From the NCBI GenBank assembly GCA_012032855.1, contig JAAUQA010000109.1, positions 1 to 8,714 of the forward strand: 8,714 nucleotides of DNA, in the 5' to 3' direction. Made by a program: the position numbers and the translations under genes. Source of the DNA: Candidatus Competibacteraceae bacterium (lineage in GTDB: Bacteria > Pseudomonadota > Gammaproteobacteria > Competibacterales > Competibacteraceae). Each line of letters opens with the position of its first letter. The stretch's first letter is position 1. Shown here piece by piece: positions 1 through 7,349 of this stretch. The notes under the pieces were generated by a model. That model saw only the letters and a program-made list of their open reading frames with translations, had not been told where the DNA came from and searched no databases.

Positions 1-19
1 AAGTACCCCCCCATCCCAA

Positions 20-42
20 CCTTCCCCCGCCAGGGGGGAAGG
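20..42. repeat. GC-rich palindrome (REP-like or terminator-like hairpin)
   Basis: A perfect 9-bp inverted repeat: CCTTCCCCC (20-28) pairs with GGGGGAAGG (34-42) around the 5-base loop GCCAG. On the + strand it is followed by GGTCTTTT, so it could terminate a transcript entering from the left. C/G-rich palindromes of this kind are also common dispersed intergenic repeats in gammaproteobacteria. Which of the two it is cannot be decided from one copy. It lies just before the toxin-gene remnant at 74-203. Confidence 0.6.
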
Positions 43-73
43 GGTCTTTTGGAATAGCATTGAACAGCCCTGA

Positions 74-203
74 GTTCGCATTGGCGCTATGGATTTGAAA
101 TCGCGTCTATCGCAATAAGTTTTGACGCTCTTCTCCTTACGGCAAATCTACGTGATTTCCAAAAAGCTGAGACCCTAAAAGTCGAAAAATGGCTGGCAAT
201 ATA
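74..203 (+). pseudogene. 3' remnant of a vapC-type PIN-domain toxin gene
   Basis: Reading + strand from 74 gives VRIGAMDLK. After adding one A to the AAA run at 98-100 it continues IASIAISFDALLLTANLRDF (to about 162) and ends with LKVEKWLAI and a TAG stop at 201-203. This is the typical C-terminal third of VapC ribonucleases: the MDLxIAxIA helix, the (L)LTxNxRDF strand carrying the last acidic active-site residue, and the LxVExW tail. The N-terminal two thirds, with the LLDTN strand, is absent. An in-frame TGA sits at 71-73 and the palindrome at 20-42 precedes it. The remnant lies tail to tail with the intact vapC at 296-709 but is a different sequence, so it is a decayed second module and not a duplicate. 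I see no function for it. Confidence 0.7.
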
Positions 204-249
204 GCGGCTTTCAGCAGCCCGTAAGGCGCTATTAGGATTTCACCGATGG

Positions 250-281
250 AAAACTAATCAGTGCAATGACATGCGCTGATT
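250..281 (-). terminator. Rho-independent terminator candidate for vapBC
   Basis: On the - strand, AATCAGCGC (281-273) pairs with GCACTGATT (264-256), 8 of 9 positions plus one G-U, around an 8-base loop. It is followed by AGTTTTCC, a short T run. It starts about 15 bases after the vapC stop codon. The stem is only moderately GC-rich and the T tract is four bases, so the call is tentative. Confidence 0.45.
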
Positions 282-295
282 GGCACTTGACGCCG

Positions 296-709
296 CTAAT
301 CAGTCTGCCAAGGATTAAGCCAGGCTACACCGGTCGGCTCAAAATCAGCGTTGTTACGGGTAACAACCGTCATACCATGCACCGATGCGGTCGCTGCAAT
401 CAGCGCATCCCGCTCAGAACAGGGATTAGGGACATGCAAAGCGGCGCAACGCTGAGCAACCGGAGTATCTATCGCCAGCACTCTTTCCGCAAAAGCTGGC
501 AGGAGCCGTTCATTCAGCCAGCAGCGCAGCACCTCGCCTTGCGTTGAATCGCGCCGTTCAATCAGTAATACCCCGCGTTCGAGTTCTAAAATCGTAATGA
601 CTGACAAGTAAAGGCGGCTGGTTTCAATGCTGCTCGCCCATGCTTTAACATGCGGGTCGGGCTTGCTTTTGCGCAGTTCCGAAACAACGTTGGTATCCAG
701 CAAGTACAT
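296..709 (-). CDS. vapC: VapC/FitB-type PIN-domain ribonuclease toxin
   Basis: This is the toxin of a type II toxin-antitoxin module. PIN-domain toxins of this family cut RNA with Mg2+ and are silenced by binding their antitoxin. The 137-residue protein starts MYLLDTNVVSELRK, the family signature with the first catalytic Asp (D5 from the ATG). Other PIN acidic residues are Glu in ILELERG (about 42), Asp in ERDALIAATA (about 101) and Asp in NNADFE (about 122), so the active site looks complete. A TTG in frame at 712-710 would add one residue; the ATG at 709 fits the family better. The gene begins 10 bases after the vapB stop, so the pair is one transcript with antitoxin first. No strong Shine-Dalgarno is visible, which suggests translational coupling to vapB. 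The RNA target cannot be read from the sequence. Confidence 0.93.
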   Translation of the reverse strand: MYLLDTNVVSELRKSKPDPHVKAWASSIETSRLYLSVITILELERGVLLIERRDSTQGEVLRCWLNERLLPAFAERVLAIDTPVAQRCAALHVPNPCSERDALIAATASVHGMTVVTRNNADFEPTGVAWLNPWQTD

Positions 710-719
710 CAATGATCGA

Positions 720-977
720 TTACGCCAAGTCCACGGGATGGCTCAACTGATCGCCAAAACGTGGCGGATCAAAGTCAATATCATCAGCTTCGGGCATAGC
801 CAACAAATCAACAATACTGACAGGGCTGTTGGTGAGGCGTTGATAGTCTTCTATGGTCAATAGCACATGCGATGGTCGGCCCCGATCAGTGATAAATACC
901 GGACCGTTTAGAGCGGCTTTTTTAGCTTTACTGCTATCTTGGTTGAAACTACGGCTGGATAAGGTAGTAAATGACAT
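720..977 (-). CDS. vapB: Phd/YefM-family antitoxin of the VapC toxin
   Basis: An 85-residue antitoxin. The N-terminal half (about 1-55) has the Phd/YefM DNA-binding fold, recognised from GPVFITDRGRPSHVLLTIED and the YQRL helix that follows. The acidic C-terminal part (about 56-85, with PEADDIDFDPPRFGD) matches the flexible toxin-binding segment that wraps and blocks the PIN active site. It is the first gene of the pair, with an ATG at 977-975 and a modest GAGAG ribosome-binding site six bases upstream. The inverted repeat just upstream is its probable operator. By fold it is Phd/YefM rather than AbrB-type VapB; the symbol refers to its role as VapC partner. Confidence 0.9.
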   Translation of the reverse strand: MSFTTLSSRSFNQDSSKAKKAALNGPVFITDRGRPSHVLLTIEDYQRLTNSPVSIVDLLAMPEADDIDFDPPRFGDQLSHPVDLA

Positions 978-997
978 ACTAAACTCTCAAGATTAAT

Positions 998-1020
998 TGT
1001 AGTGATGTTACTACATATTA
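998..1020 (-). promoter_or_regulatory. vapBC operator candidate with adjoining -10 element
   Basis: TGTAGT (998-1003) and ACTACA (1010-1015) form a perfect 6-bp inverted repeat with a 6-base spacer, 21 bases upstream of the vapB start. On the - strand the overlapping TAATAT (1020-1015) could be the -10 box. I find no well-spaced -35 box. Phd-type antitoxins repress their own operon by binding such palindromes, so a site here is expected; that VapB binds it is inference. Confidence 0.5.
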
Positions 1021-1088
1021 TCTATTGCAGCAATGCCAAGCCAGCAATAAGCGGCTTCCAAGGTGTTGCGTTCATGTCGTGTTGATCC

Positions 1089-1117
1089 TTGTTGCAAGAT
1101 AGCGGTCTGGCTATACT
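1089..1117 (+). promoter_or_regulatory. Candidate upstream promoter of the cco operon
   Basis: TTGTTG (1089-1094) and TATACT (1112-1117) are separated by 17 bases. The -10 box matches the sigma-70 consensus at 5 of 6 positions and the -35 box at 3 of 6. It would give a leader of roughly 105 bases before ccoG. Confidence 0.35.
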
Positions 1118-1194
1118 GCGGCGGGATTCGCATTCCTGCACAAATAGTCAAGTTGTTCTGAACGATCGCCATCCACCCATTGAAGCGCATCCGG

Positions 1195-1200
1195 TATAAT
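1195..1200 (+). promoter_or_regulatory. Consensus -10 box close to ccoG
   Basis: A perfect TATAAT lies 29 bases before the ccoG start codon, giving a short leader. No recognisable -35 box lies 16-18 bases upstream, so a promoter here would need an activator. FNR/ANR-type regulators commonly control cbb3 genes, but no convincing TTGAT-N4-ATCAA site is present. Confidence 0.4.
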
Positions 1201-1229
1201 GGTCTTACCCATTTGCGACGGGATTAATC

Positions 1230-2648
1230 ATGTCTGAACTTGCCGAGCAGTCCACTCTCTATCAAAAGCGAATCCCCATCTATCCGCGCACCGTCAAGGG
1301 GCGTTTCCGCAATTTGAAATACGTCGCCCTGGCGATAGCTTACGGCGTCTATTTTCTCCTGCCTTGGGTCCGCTGGGAGCGACCCAATGCCTCCAATCAG
1401 GCGGTGCTGTTCGATATACCCAATCGCCATTTCTATGTGTTCGATCTGGCTATCGAGGCTCAGGATATGATTTGGCTGGGTGGGTTATTAGTGATTGCCG
1501 CCATGCTGTTGTTTTTTGTTACCGGCATCGCCGGGCGGGTATTTTGCGGCTACTTCTGTTTTCAAACCTTGTGGACCGATGTTTTTATTTTGATCGAACG
1601 TTGGATACAAGGAGAGCGACCGGCCCGTATCCGGTTAGGGGCAGCCCCTTGGAATGGTGAGAAAGTGCTCAAAATGGCCATTACCTGGGGATTGTGGTTA
1701 CTGATGGCTTTTTGGACCGGATTAACCTTTGTCCTGTATTGGGGTGATGCGCCCAGCTTGATCGGACAATTTTTCATCGGCCAGGCACCGTTTTCAGCCT
1801 ATGCCACTACCTTATTCCTAACCGCCACGACCTTTGTGATGGCTGGTCTAGCGCGCGAACAGGTCTGCACCTATATGTGTCCCTATGCACGTTTCCAGAG
1901 CGCCATGTTCGACAAGGACACCTTAATCGTGGCCTATGACGAACGTCGCGGCGAAGGTGCCAAAGGGCGGGAGAAATTAACCCGGGAACTTAAACAACGC
2001 GAGGAGCGCCAAGCCGCCGGTTTCGGTGATTGCATCGATTGCGGCTATTGCGTGCAGGTTTGCCCGGTTGGTATCGATATCCGAAATGGTCTGCAACTGC
2101 AATGCATCTCCTGCGCGCTGTGTATCGATGCCTGTGACAACATCATGGATCAGCTGCATTGGCCGCGCGGCTTGATCAAATACACTTCGGAAAACACCCA
2201 AAACGGCAAGAAATCCCGGATTCTCAAACCCAAGGTGTTGGGTTACGGAGTGGTGCTGTGCGCCGCCATTGCTGCGCTGATCTGGAGTATTTCGACCCAA
2301 GCCCCTTATACCGCCACTGTGGAGCAGATCCGCCAACCGTTGTTCGTCACCCTGTCCGATGGGCGTATTCAGAACACCTATGAAATCAAGTTCAACAATA
2401 AAGTGCTGGAGCCGGCGGCGTTCCAAATCAGTTTGGACAAGTTGGCTGGGGCGGAACTGGTTCTGGAGGGATTGGATGATACAGTGGCTTTGGAACCTCA
2501 GCAGCGATTACGTATTGTGGCCCGAGTCCGCGTGCCGCCTCAGGCCGAGGGCGAGAATCAGCGCCATTTTGATTTTGTGATCACTCCATTGCACGGCACA
2601 GACCTCGAACCGGTCAGACAGACTACGTTGTTTTACTCACCGGATTAA
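1230..2648 (+). CDS. ccoG: CcoG/FixG/RdxA, cbb3 oxidase maturation Fe-S membrane protein
   Basis: CcoG is an inner-membrane ferredoxin-like protein that supplies reduced copper for cbb3 oxidase assembly; it is reported to be a cupric reductase. The 472-residue length is normal for the family. Membrane spans lie near 31-48, 80-102, 148-171, 186-207 and 336-354. Two CxxxC motifs are visible, C106-C110 after GRVF and C213-C217 followed by Pro. The cytosolic part carries two [4Fe-4S] ligand sets: C268, C271, C274, C278 (CIDCGYCVQVCP) and C292, C295, C298, C302. The C-terminal region from about 360 is the beta-rich FixG accessory domain. In the first CxxxC the usual following Pro is Phe111. The ATG at 1230 has a weak GGGA ribosome-binding site. 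The gene opens the operon and stops 3 bases before ccoH. Confidence 0.96.
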   Translation: MSELAEQSTLYQKRIPIYPRTVKGRFRNLKYVALAIAYGVYFLLPWVRWERPNASNQAVLFDIPNRHFYVFDLAIEAQDMIWLGGLLVIAAMLLFFVTGIAGRVFCGYFCFQTLWTDVFILIERWIQGERPARIRLGAAPWNGEKVLKMAITWGLWLLMAFWTGLTFVLYWGDAPSLIGQFFIGQAPFSAYATTLFLTATTFVMAGLAREQVCTYMCPYARFQSAMFDKDTLIVAYDERRGEGAKGREKLTRELKQREERQAAGFGDCIDCGYCVQVCPVGIDIRNGLQLQCISCALCIDACDNIMDQLHWPRGLIKYTSENTQNGKKSRILKPKVLGYGVVLCAAIAALIWSISTQAPYTATVEQIRQPLFVTLSDGRIQNTYEIKFNNKVLEPAAFQISLDKLAGAELVLEGLDDTVALEPQQRLRIVARVRVPPQAEGENQRHFDFVITPLHGTDLEPVRQTTLFYSPD

Positions 2649-2651
2649 ACG

Positions 2652-3457
2652 ATGGTCGACATGCTTGCGAGCCTCGCCATCGGGGTGGTGCTGATCGTCA
2701 CTGCCAACGCTGGGTTATTCTATTGGAGCGGCTGGAGCGCCTTGCGCAGCGCATTGGTCGTGGCCTTGATCGCCGTGGCGGTTTATCTGTCGCTGGTGAT
2801 AGGGCGCTGGCCGGGCGGTGACATCGTGGCGATTCATCTAGCCTTGTATCTGCTGGCCTCCTATGGTTGCGGGTTATTTCTTGGGTTGCGTGGGCAATCC
2901 GGTACTCAATCCGATGCTCGGACCCGTTGGCATTGGGGACCGGCGCTGCTGATCGGCTTTTTCGTGACCTTGGCGGCGGTCAATGCGGTATTTATCGTAC
3001 TCGCCCAACGCGGGCTTTCGCCACAACTCAGCCAACATTTATTGCCCGCCCGAGAGAACCCAGTGACCTCGTTTTTCCGGGGAAATTTCCATGATTTCAA
3101 GAGAAAGAAGCGCTGTTTAACGATTATCTGGCGCAACGACGACGTCAGGAGGAACGAGGCTGGCGTGTCCAAAGAGGCTGGTTGCAACGACCGGTGCTGG
3201 GCCAGCCCGCCACGTTCAAGCTAGTGGTCCGCACTCGCAACGGTGAGCCGGTGACGAATGCCGAAATCCACGGTCGTTTTCTGCGTCCTGCTAACAGTGC
3301 ACAGGATACTGCGTTTGCCATGCACGAGACCGAAGCGGGTGTCTATCTGGTCGATTTGCAGTTGCCCGCCGCCGGTCGTTGGGATTTGGTACTGCATGTG
3401 GATAAGGCAGACGAACGGCATGAAATCCGGGCAACGACCACAATAGCGGCTCCTTGA
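2652..3457 (+). CDS. ccoH: CcoH/FixH-like cbb3 assembly protein, extended N-terminus, one frameshift
   Basis: CcoH is a small membrane protein that associates with cbb3 oxidase during assembly. The first frame runs from the ATG at 2652 to about 3095; the second resumes near 3098 and ends at the TGA at 3455-3457. Adding one T to the TTT at 3095-3097 joins them as NFHDFQEKEALFNDYLAQ and gives 268 residues. The C-terminal domain (GQPATFKLVVRTRNGEPVTN, then GVYLVDLQLPAAGRWDLVLH) is the extracytoplasmic FixH fold. Usual FixH proteins have about 150-170 residues and one membrane span. This one has four predicted spans (about 4-24, 30-50, 57-79, 96-118), so three are extra. Position between ccoG and ccoI supports the identification. 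A TTG at 3182 could not plausibly start the second part alone. Confidence 0.8.
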
Positions 3458-3464
3458 CGCAATC

Positions 3465-5958
3465 ATGGCCTATGCGTCTTCCCTAACCGAACCGGTTCCA
3501 GCAGCTTCTCCCACAGCAACGTGTTTCCACTGCGGTTTGCCGGTGGCGGCGAATACCCGTTATGTCGCCCGGATTGACGATCAGGAATGCTGGTTTTGTT
3601 GTCCGGGTTGCCAGGCGGTCGCTCAGGCTATTGTCGCTGCGGGATTGGCGGATTTCTATCGGCATCGCACCGAACCCGCCCGGCAGGTCGATGAATCCTT
3701 GGCACAGGCGCTGAACGACTTACGGGTCTATGACCGGCCTGCGATTCAAAACAGTTTTGTCCGTACCGAAGCCGCTCACCTGCGTTCGGCTTCGCTGATT
3801 CTGGAAGGCATTGTTTGCGCCGCCTGCGTGTGGTTGAACGAACGCCATGTCGGTGCCCTGCCGGGAGTGCGTACCTTCCGCATCAATTATTCCACCCAAC
3901 GCGCCTATCTCGAATGGGACGAGCGTGAGATTCGACTGAGCGACATCCTGGCCGCGATAACCGCTATCGGTTACCGCGCCTATCCGTTCGATCACGATCG
4001 CCAACAAGCCGTCCATGAGCGGGAACGGGCCGGTGCATTGCGGCGGGTGGCGGTAGCCGGCGTGGGGGCGATGCAGGTCATGATGCTGGCCTTAGCGATG
4101 TATTTCGGCGATTACTACGGCATGGATGCAGACAGCCGCAATTTGCTGCGTTGGATCAGCCTAGTGATCACCCTGCCGGTGTTGCTGTATTCCGCCCGGC
4201 CCTTTTTTGCCGCCGCGTGGCGAGGGTTACGTCGTCGTCGGCAGTTGGGCATGGATGTGCCGGTCTCCATAGCCATCGCCAGCGCGTTTTGCGCTAGCGC
4301 TTGGCATACTTGGTACGGTGCGGGAGAGGTGTATTTCGATTCGGTTACCATGTTTACTTTTCTGCTGCTGGGCAGTCGTTTTCTGGAAATGCAGGTCCGT
4401 CAGCGCTCCGGTCGTGTCGCCGAGCAGCAAGTGCGCATGTTGCCTGCCACGGCGGTGCGGCTAGGCGATGGCGATGCACAGGAAACGGTCGCCGTAGCCG
4501 AGTTACTGCCGGGGGAGCGAGTATTAATCCGTCCCGGTGCGACGGTTCCTGCTGACGGTCGAGTAGTGGAAGGCATCAGCAGTGTCGATGAGTCGTTATT
4601 GACCGGTGAAAGCTTGCCATTGCCCAAATCGGTGGGCGCGACACTCATCGGTGGTTCGCTTAATGTAGAAAGCCCGCTGGTGATGGAAATCGACAAGGTT
4701 GGTGCCGAAACGGTGCTGTCTACTATCGTCAGCCTCACCGAACGTGCGGCTGGCACTAAACCGCCGCTGGCACAATTAGCCGATCGGGTGGCTGGGTGGT
4801 TTGTCGGCGGTGTGTTGCTGATTGCTACTGCTGTCGCTTTGTGGTGGGGAATGCATGATCCCACCGTTGCGTTTCCCATTACCTTGGCAGTGCTGGTAGT
4901 GACTTGTCCTTGTGCCCTGTCGCTGGCTACGCCGACGGCTTTGACCGCAGCCACCGCTTATCTAACGCAATGCGGGCTGTTGGCAACTCGTGCTCATGCT
5001 TTGGAGACGTTGGCGCGGGTTACCCATGTCGTATTCGATAAAACCGGCACCTTGACGTTAGGGCAGTTAAAATTGATCGCTGTGAAACTGGTCGGCGTGG
5101 TGGATTCGCAACGTTGTTTAGAATTAGCAGCCGCGCTGGAGCGTGGCTCCGAACATCCGGTCGCGCAAGCTCTGCTCAAGGCTGCTCAAGGTACGTTGTG
5201 TGCTGAGCAGTTGAAAAACACCCCCGGTGCAGGGGTGGAAGGCTGGGTAGACGGTGTGCGTTATCGACTGGGCGCGCGGATTTTGTCGCCCAGCTCAGTG
5301 CTACGCCGTTGGTAGAGAGTGCAACTGACGAATCGACTGCCACTCGGGTTGCATTAGGCAACGCACAGGGCGTGTTGGCTTGGTTTGAATTAGCCGACAC
5401 ACTGCGCCCGGATGCTGGTGCGGTGGTAAAAGCATTGCAGGCTATGGGTCTACAGGTCATGCTGCTGAGCGGAGATCGAGCCGAGACAGTACACACAATT
5501 GCTCGGCAGCTCGGTATCGATCAGGCCGAAGGTGGGCTCATACCGGCCGACAAATTGGCACGTTTGCACGCATTGCAACGTGAGGGCGCGGTAGTTGCCA
5601 TGATCGGCGACGGGATCAATGATGCGCCTGTGCTGGCCGCATCTGCAGTGTCTATCGCAATGGGTACGGGTACGCAACTGGCCCACGCAGCCGCTGATAT
5701 GATTCTGCTCTCGGGCAGACTGGATGCCTTGAGCCAAGGGATCAGCGTAGCGCGGCGCACAGTAAACATTATTCGTCAAAACCTAAGCTGGGCGATCGGC
5801 TATAATGCATTAGCGACTCCGCTTGCAGCAACCGGATGGATTGTTCCCTGGGCCGCCGCTTTAGGCATGTCGCTGAGTTCCCTGCTGGTGGTCGGCACGC
5901 ATTGCGATTGAAGACGATGAGACGCGAGGTTGGTGATAGAGTGCAACAGACCCCATGA
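3465..5958 (+). CDS. ccoI: CcoI/FixI/CopA2 copper-exporting P1B-type ATPase, two frameshifts
   Basis: CcoI pumps Cu(I) across the inner membrane for insertion into the CuB site of cbb3 oxidase. In order: a Cys-rich N-terminal metal-binding domain (C20, C23, C42, C45, C46, C49), an HMA domain with C118-A-A-C121, membrane helices, TGES (380-383), the Cu-binding CPC (481-483), the phosphorylated Asp525 in DKTGTLT and SEHP (562-565). The first frame stops at 5313-5315. Adding one G at the GG of 5278-5279 restores GARDFVAQL and leads into the next frame, which holds the hinge motif GDGINDAP (near 5605). Adding one A at 5897 changes the tail to LLVVGNALRL and moves the stop to 5956-5958, overlapping the ccoS start as ATGA. 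The repaired protein has 831 residues, normal for CcoI. Every catalytic motif is intact. It starts 7 bases after ccoH without a clear ribosome-binding site. Confidence 0.93.
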
Positions 5959-6161
5959 AAATCCTATTTCTGTTGCTACCGATAACAGTGGCGTTCATTG
6001 GGATTATCGTGTGGGCCTTCGTCTGGGCGGTCAAGACCGGACAGTTCGATGATCTGGATGGACCCGCTCATCGTATCCTAATGGATGACGATGATCCGCG
6101 TATTCCCCATCGCCGCCCTGCAGGGAAACCAGATAAGTCCTTGGTAAAAGAAGATAAATGA
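5955..6161 (+). CDS. ccoS: CcoS, cbb3 oxidase maturation protein
   Basis: CcoS is a small inner-membrane protein required for insertion of haem and copper cofactors into the cbb3 catalytic subunit CcoN. The 68-residue product has one membrane span (about 3-26) followed by the family signature WAVKTGQFDDLDGPAHRIL and the acidic DDDDP stretch. Length and motif match the family. The C-terminal tail after residue 50 is basic and variable. Its ATG overlaps the repaired ccoI stop codon (ATGA), the usual arrangement for translational coupling, and this also supports the proposed ccoI repair. It is the last recognised cco gene; a hairpin follows 6 bases after its stop. Confidence 0.95.
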   Translation: MKILFLLLPITVAFIGIIVWAFVWAVKTGQFDDLDGPAHRILMDDDDPRIPHRRPAGKPDKSLVKEDK

Positions 6162-6167
6162 ATTAGG

Positions 6168-6194
6168 CTTACCCCATACTCAGGGGTAAGGAGG
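6168..6194 (+). promoter_or_regulatory. Hairpin overlapping the Shine-Dalgarno of a small ORF
   Basis: CTTACCCC (6168-6175) pairs perfectly with GGGGTAAG (6183-6190) around the 7-base loop ATACTCA. The Shine-Dalgarno AAGGAGG (6188-6194) begins with the last three bases of the 3' arm, so folding would partly mask it. No T tract follows, so it is not a standard terminator. It may modulate translation of the ORF at 6203 or protect the 3' end of the cco mRNA; both are inference. Confidence 0.55.
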
Positions 6195-6202
6195 GAGATC
6201 CC

Positions 6203-6295
6203 ATGCTCACTTTTCAGAACTTCGCTTTGTTGATCATCATCGTACTCGCCATCACCGGTGTACTCAGTTTCTTTTCCGTGATCCTCGCCGGTTAG
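6203..6295 (+). CDS. 30-residue single-span membrane microprotein, unknown function
   Basis: An ATG at 6203 opens a 30-codon frame ending with TAG at 6293-6295. It is preceded by a near-perfect Shine-Dalgarno, AAGGAGG at 6188-6194, with an 8-base spacer, the best ribosome-binding site on the + strand here. The product begins MLTFQNFALLIII and is hydrophobic from about residue 7 to 28, with no charged residue anywhere, so it should be a lone transmembrane helix. I do not recognise the family. Its place directly after ccoS suggests, by analogy with the tiny subunits known for terminal oxidases (CydX and CydH in cytochrome bd, CcoM in a Pseudomonas cbb3 oxidase), a role in the cbb3 complex. That is inference from location and size only. 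The start site, strong Shine-Dalgarno and clean membrane-span composition argue against chance. Confidence 0.6.
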   Translation: MLTFQNFALLIIIVLAITGVLSFFSVILAG

Positions 6296-6330
6296 ACCGA
6301 CCCAAGATCAAGACAACAGCCTCTCCAGAG

Positions 6331-7349
6331 ATGCTGTCTTCTCCACTTACTGTGCAAGGCATCATCGTGGAACGCGAACGAGCGCTGTTGGATATTCTTA
6401 ATGATGGGGCTTTTCACTCTGGAGAAACCCTGGCCCAACAACTAGGCGGGATAAGCCGTGCAGCAGTATGGAAGCTGATTCGTGCACTGGAAGACAAGGG
6501 GATCACGATCTTCGCGGTGCGCGGACGCGGGTATCGGCTAGCCGAACCTATCGAATTTCTTGAACAAGCTCGTATTTCCGCTGCGTTTACCCAGGAAACC
6601 CGACAGTACATTGCAGCCGTCGATGTACATTCCTGTCTCGATTCGACCAGCACCCATCTACTCAATCAGGCTAAAACGGGGCGCCGGGCGGCACAGTCTG
6701 CTGCGCCGAAATACAGTTGGCGGGTCGTGGACGACGTGGTCGGGCTTGGGTTTCACCGTTTGCCGCCAATGTGTATTTATCCCTGCTGTGGCGATTTTCC
6801 GTAGGCCCTGCTGCGCTGAGCGGCTTGAGTTTGGCGATTGGGGTGGCGGTTGCCCGTGCCCTACGTCAGCTGGGAGTCGCAGAAGTGGGTTTGAAGTGGC
6901 CTAATGATCTACTGTGGCGGCGGCTTAAATTAGGCGGGATTTTGCTGGAATTCGACGGCGAATCCACCGGTCCTTGCCATGTCGTTGCCGGGGTGGGGAT
7001 CAATGTGGCGATGCCGACCAGTGCAGACAGTGCGATTGATCAGCCGTGGATCGATCTGCGCGGTATTCTGGGACCGGGTCGGGTTTCCCGCAATCAACTC
7101 GTTGCGCAGATTGTCAATGAATTGGTGGCTGCGTTTGCCGGTTTCGAGCAGACCGGCTTTCCCGGCATCAGCCGACAATGGCAACAATTCGATCAGGTGG
7201 CGGGTCAGCGCATTACCCTCCATTGCCCTAATAGTACGATTACCGGTATCGCCCAGGGTGTCGATGACTCCGGTGCACTGCTGGTGGATACGGGGAGCGG
7301 CACGCAGCGATTCCTAGCCGGTGAGATCAGCCTCAGAGTTGACGAATGA
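6331..7349 (+). CDS. birA: BirA, biotin-[acetyl-CoA-carboxylase] ligase and biotin repressor, one frameshift
   Basis: BirA activates biotin as biotinyl-AMP and transfers it to the AccB carrier protein; with an N-terminal helix-turn-helix it also represses biotin genes. The first frame (to 6804) holds the winged helix (HSGETLAQQLGGISRAAVWK, then VRGRGYRL) and the start of the ligase domain (LDSTSTHLL). Adding one G at 6695-6696 gives AQVCCAEIQLAGRGRRGRAW and joins the second frame, with the biotin-adenylate loop GRGRRGR, KWPND, KLGGILLE and the C-terminal SH3-like domain. The repaired protein has 339 residues from the ATG at 6331. A GTG at 6367, seven bases after AAGG, gives 327 residues, closer to the usual 320, and may be the true start. 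The stop overlaps the coaX start (ATGA). Confidence 0.92.

Noticed and set aside
1070..1170. FNR/ANR box upstream of ccoG
   Set aside because: TTGAT at 1082-1086 lacks the ATCAA partner, and TTGTTCTGAACGAT at 1153-1166 matches too few positions. No supportable site.
1977..2426. 149-codon open frame on the - strand
   Set aside because: It is antisense to the Fe-S cluster region of ccoG and has no ribosome-binding site or known motif.
4400..4954. Long open frame (184 codons) on the - strand
   Set aside because: It lies wholly inside ccoI, whose motifs fix the coding strand; the antisense translation shows no recognisable domain.
6168..6190. Rho-independent terminator after ccoS
   Set aside because: The stem is followed by GAGGGAGATC, not a T tract, and a Shine-Dalgarno overlaps it; classed as a regulatory hairpin instead.
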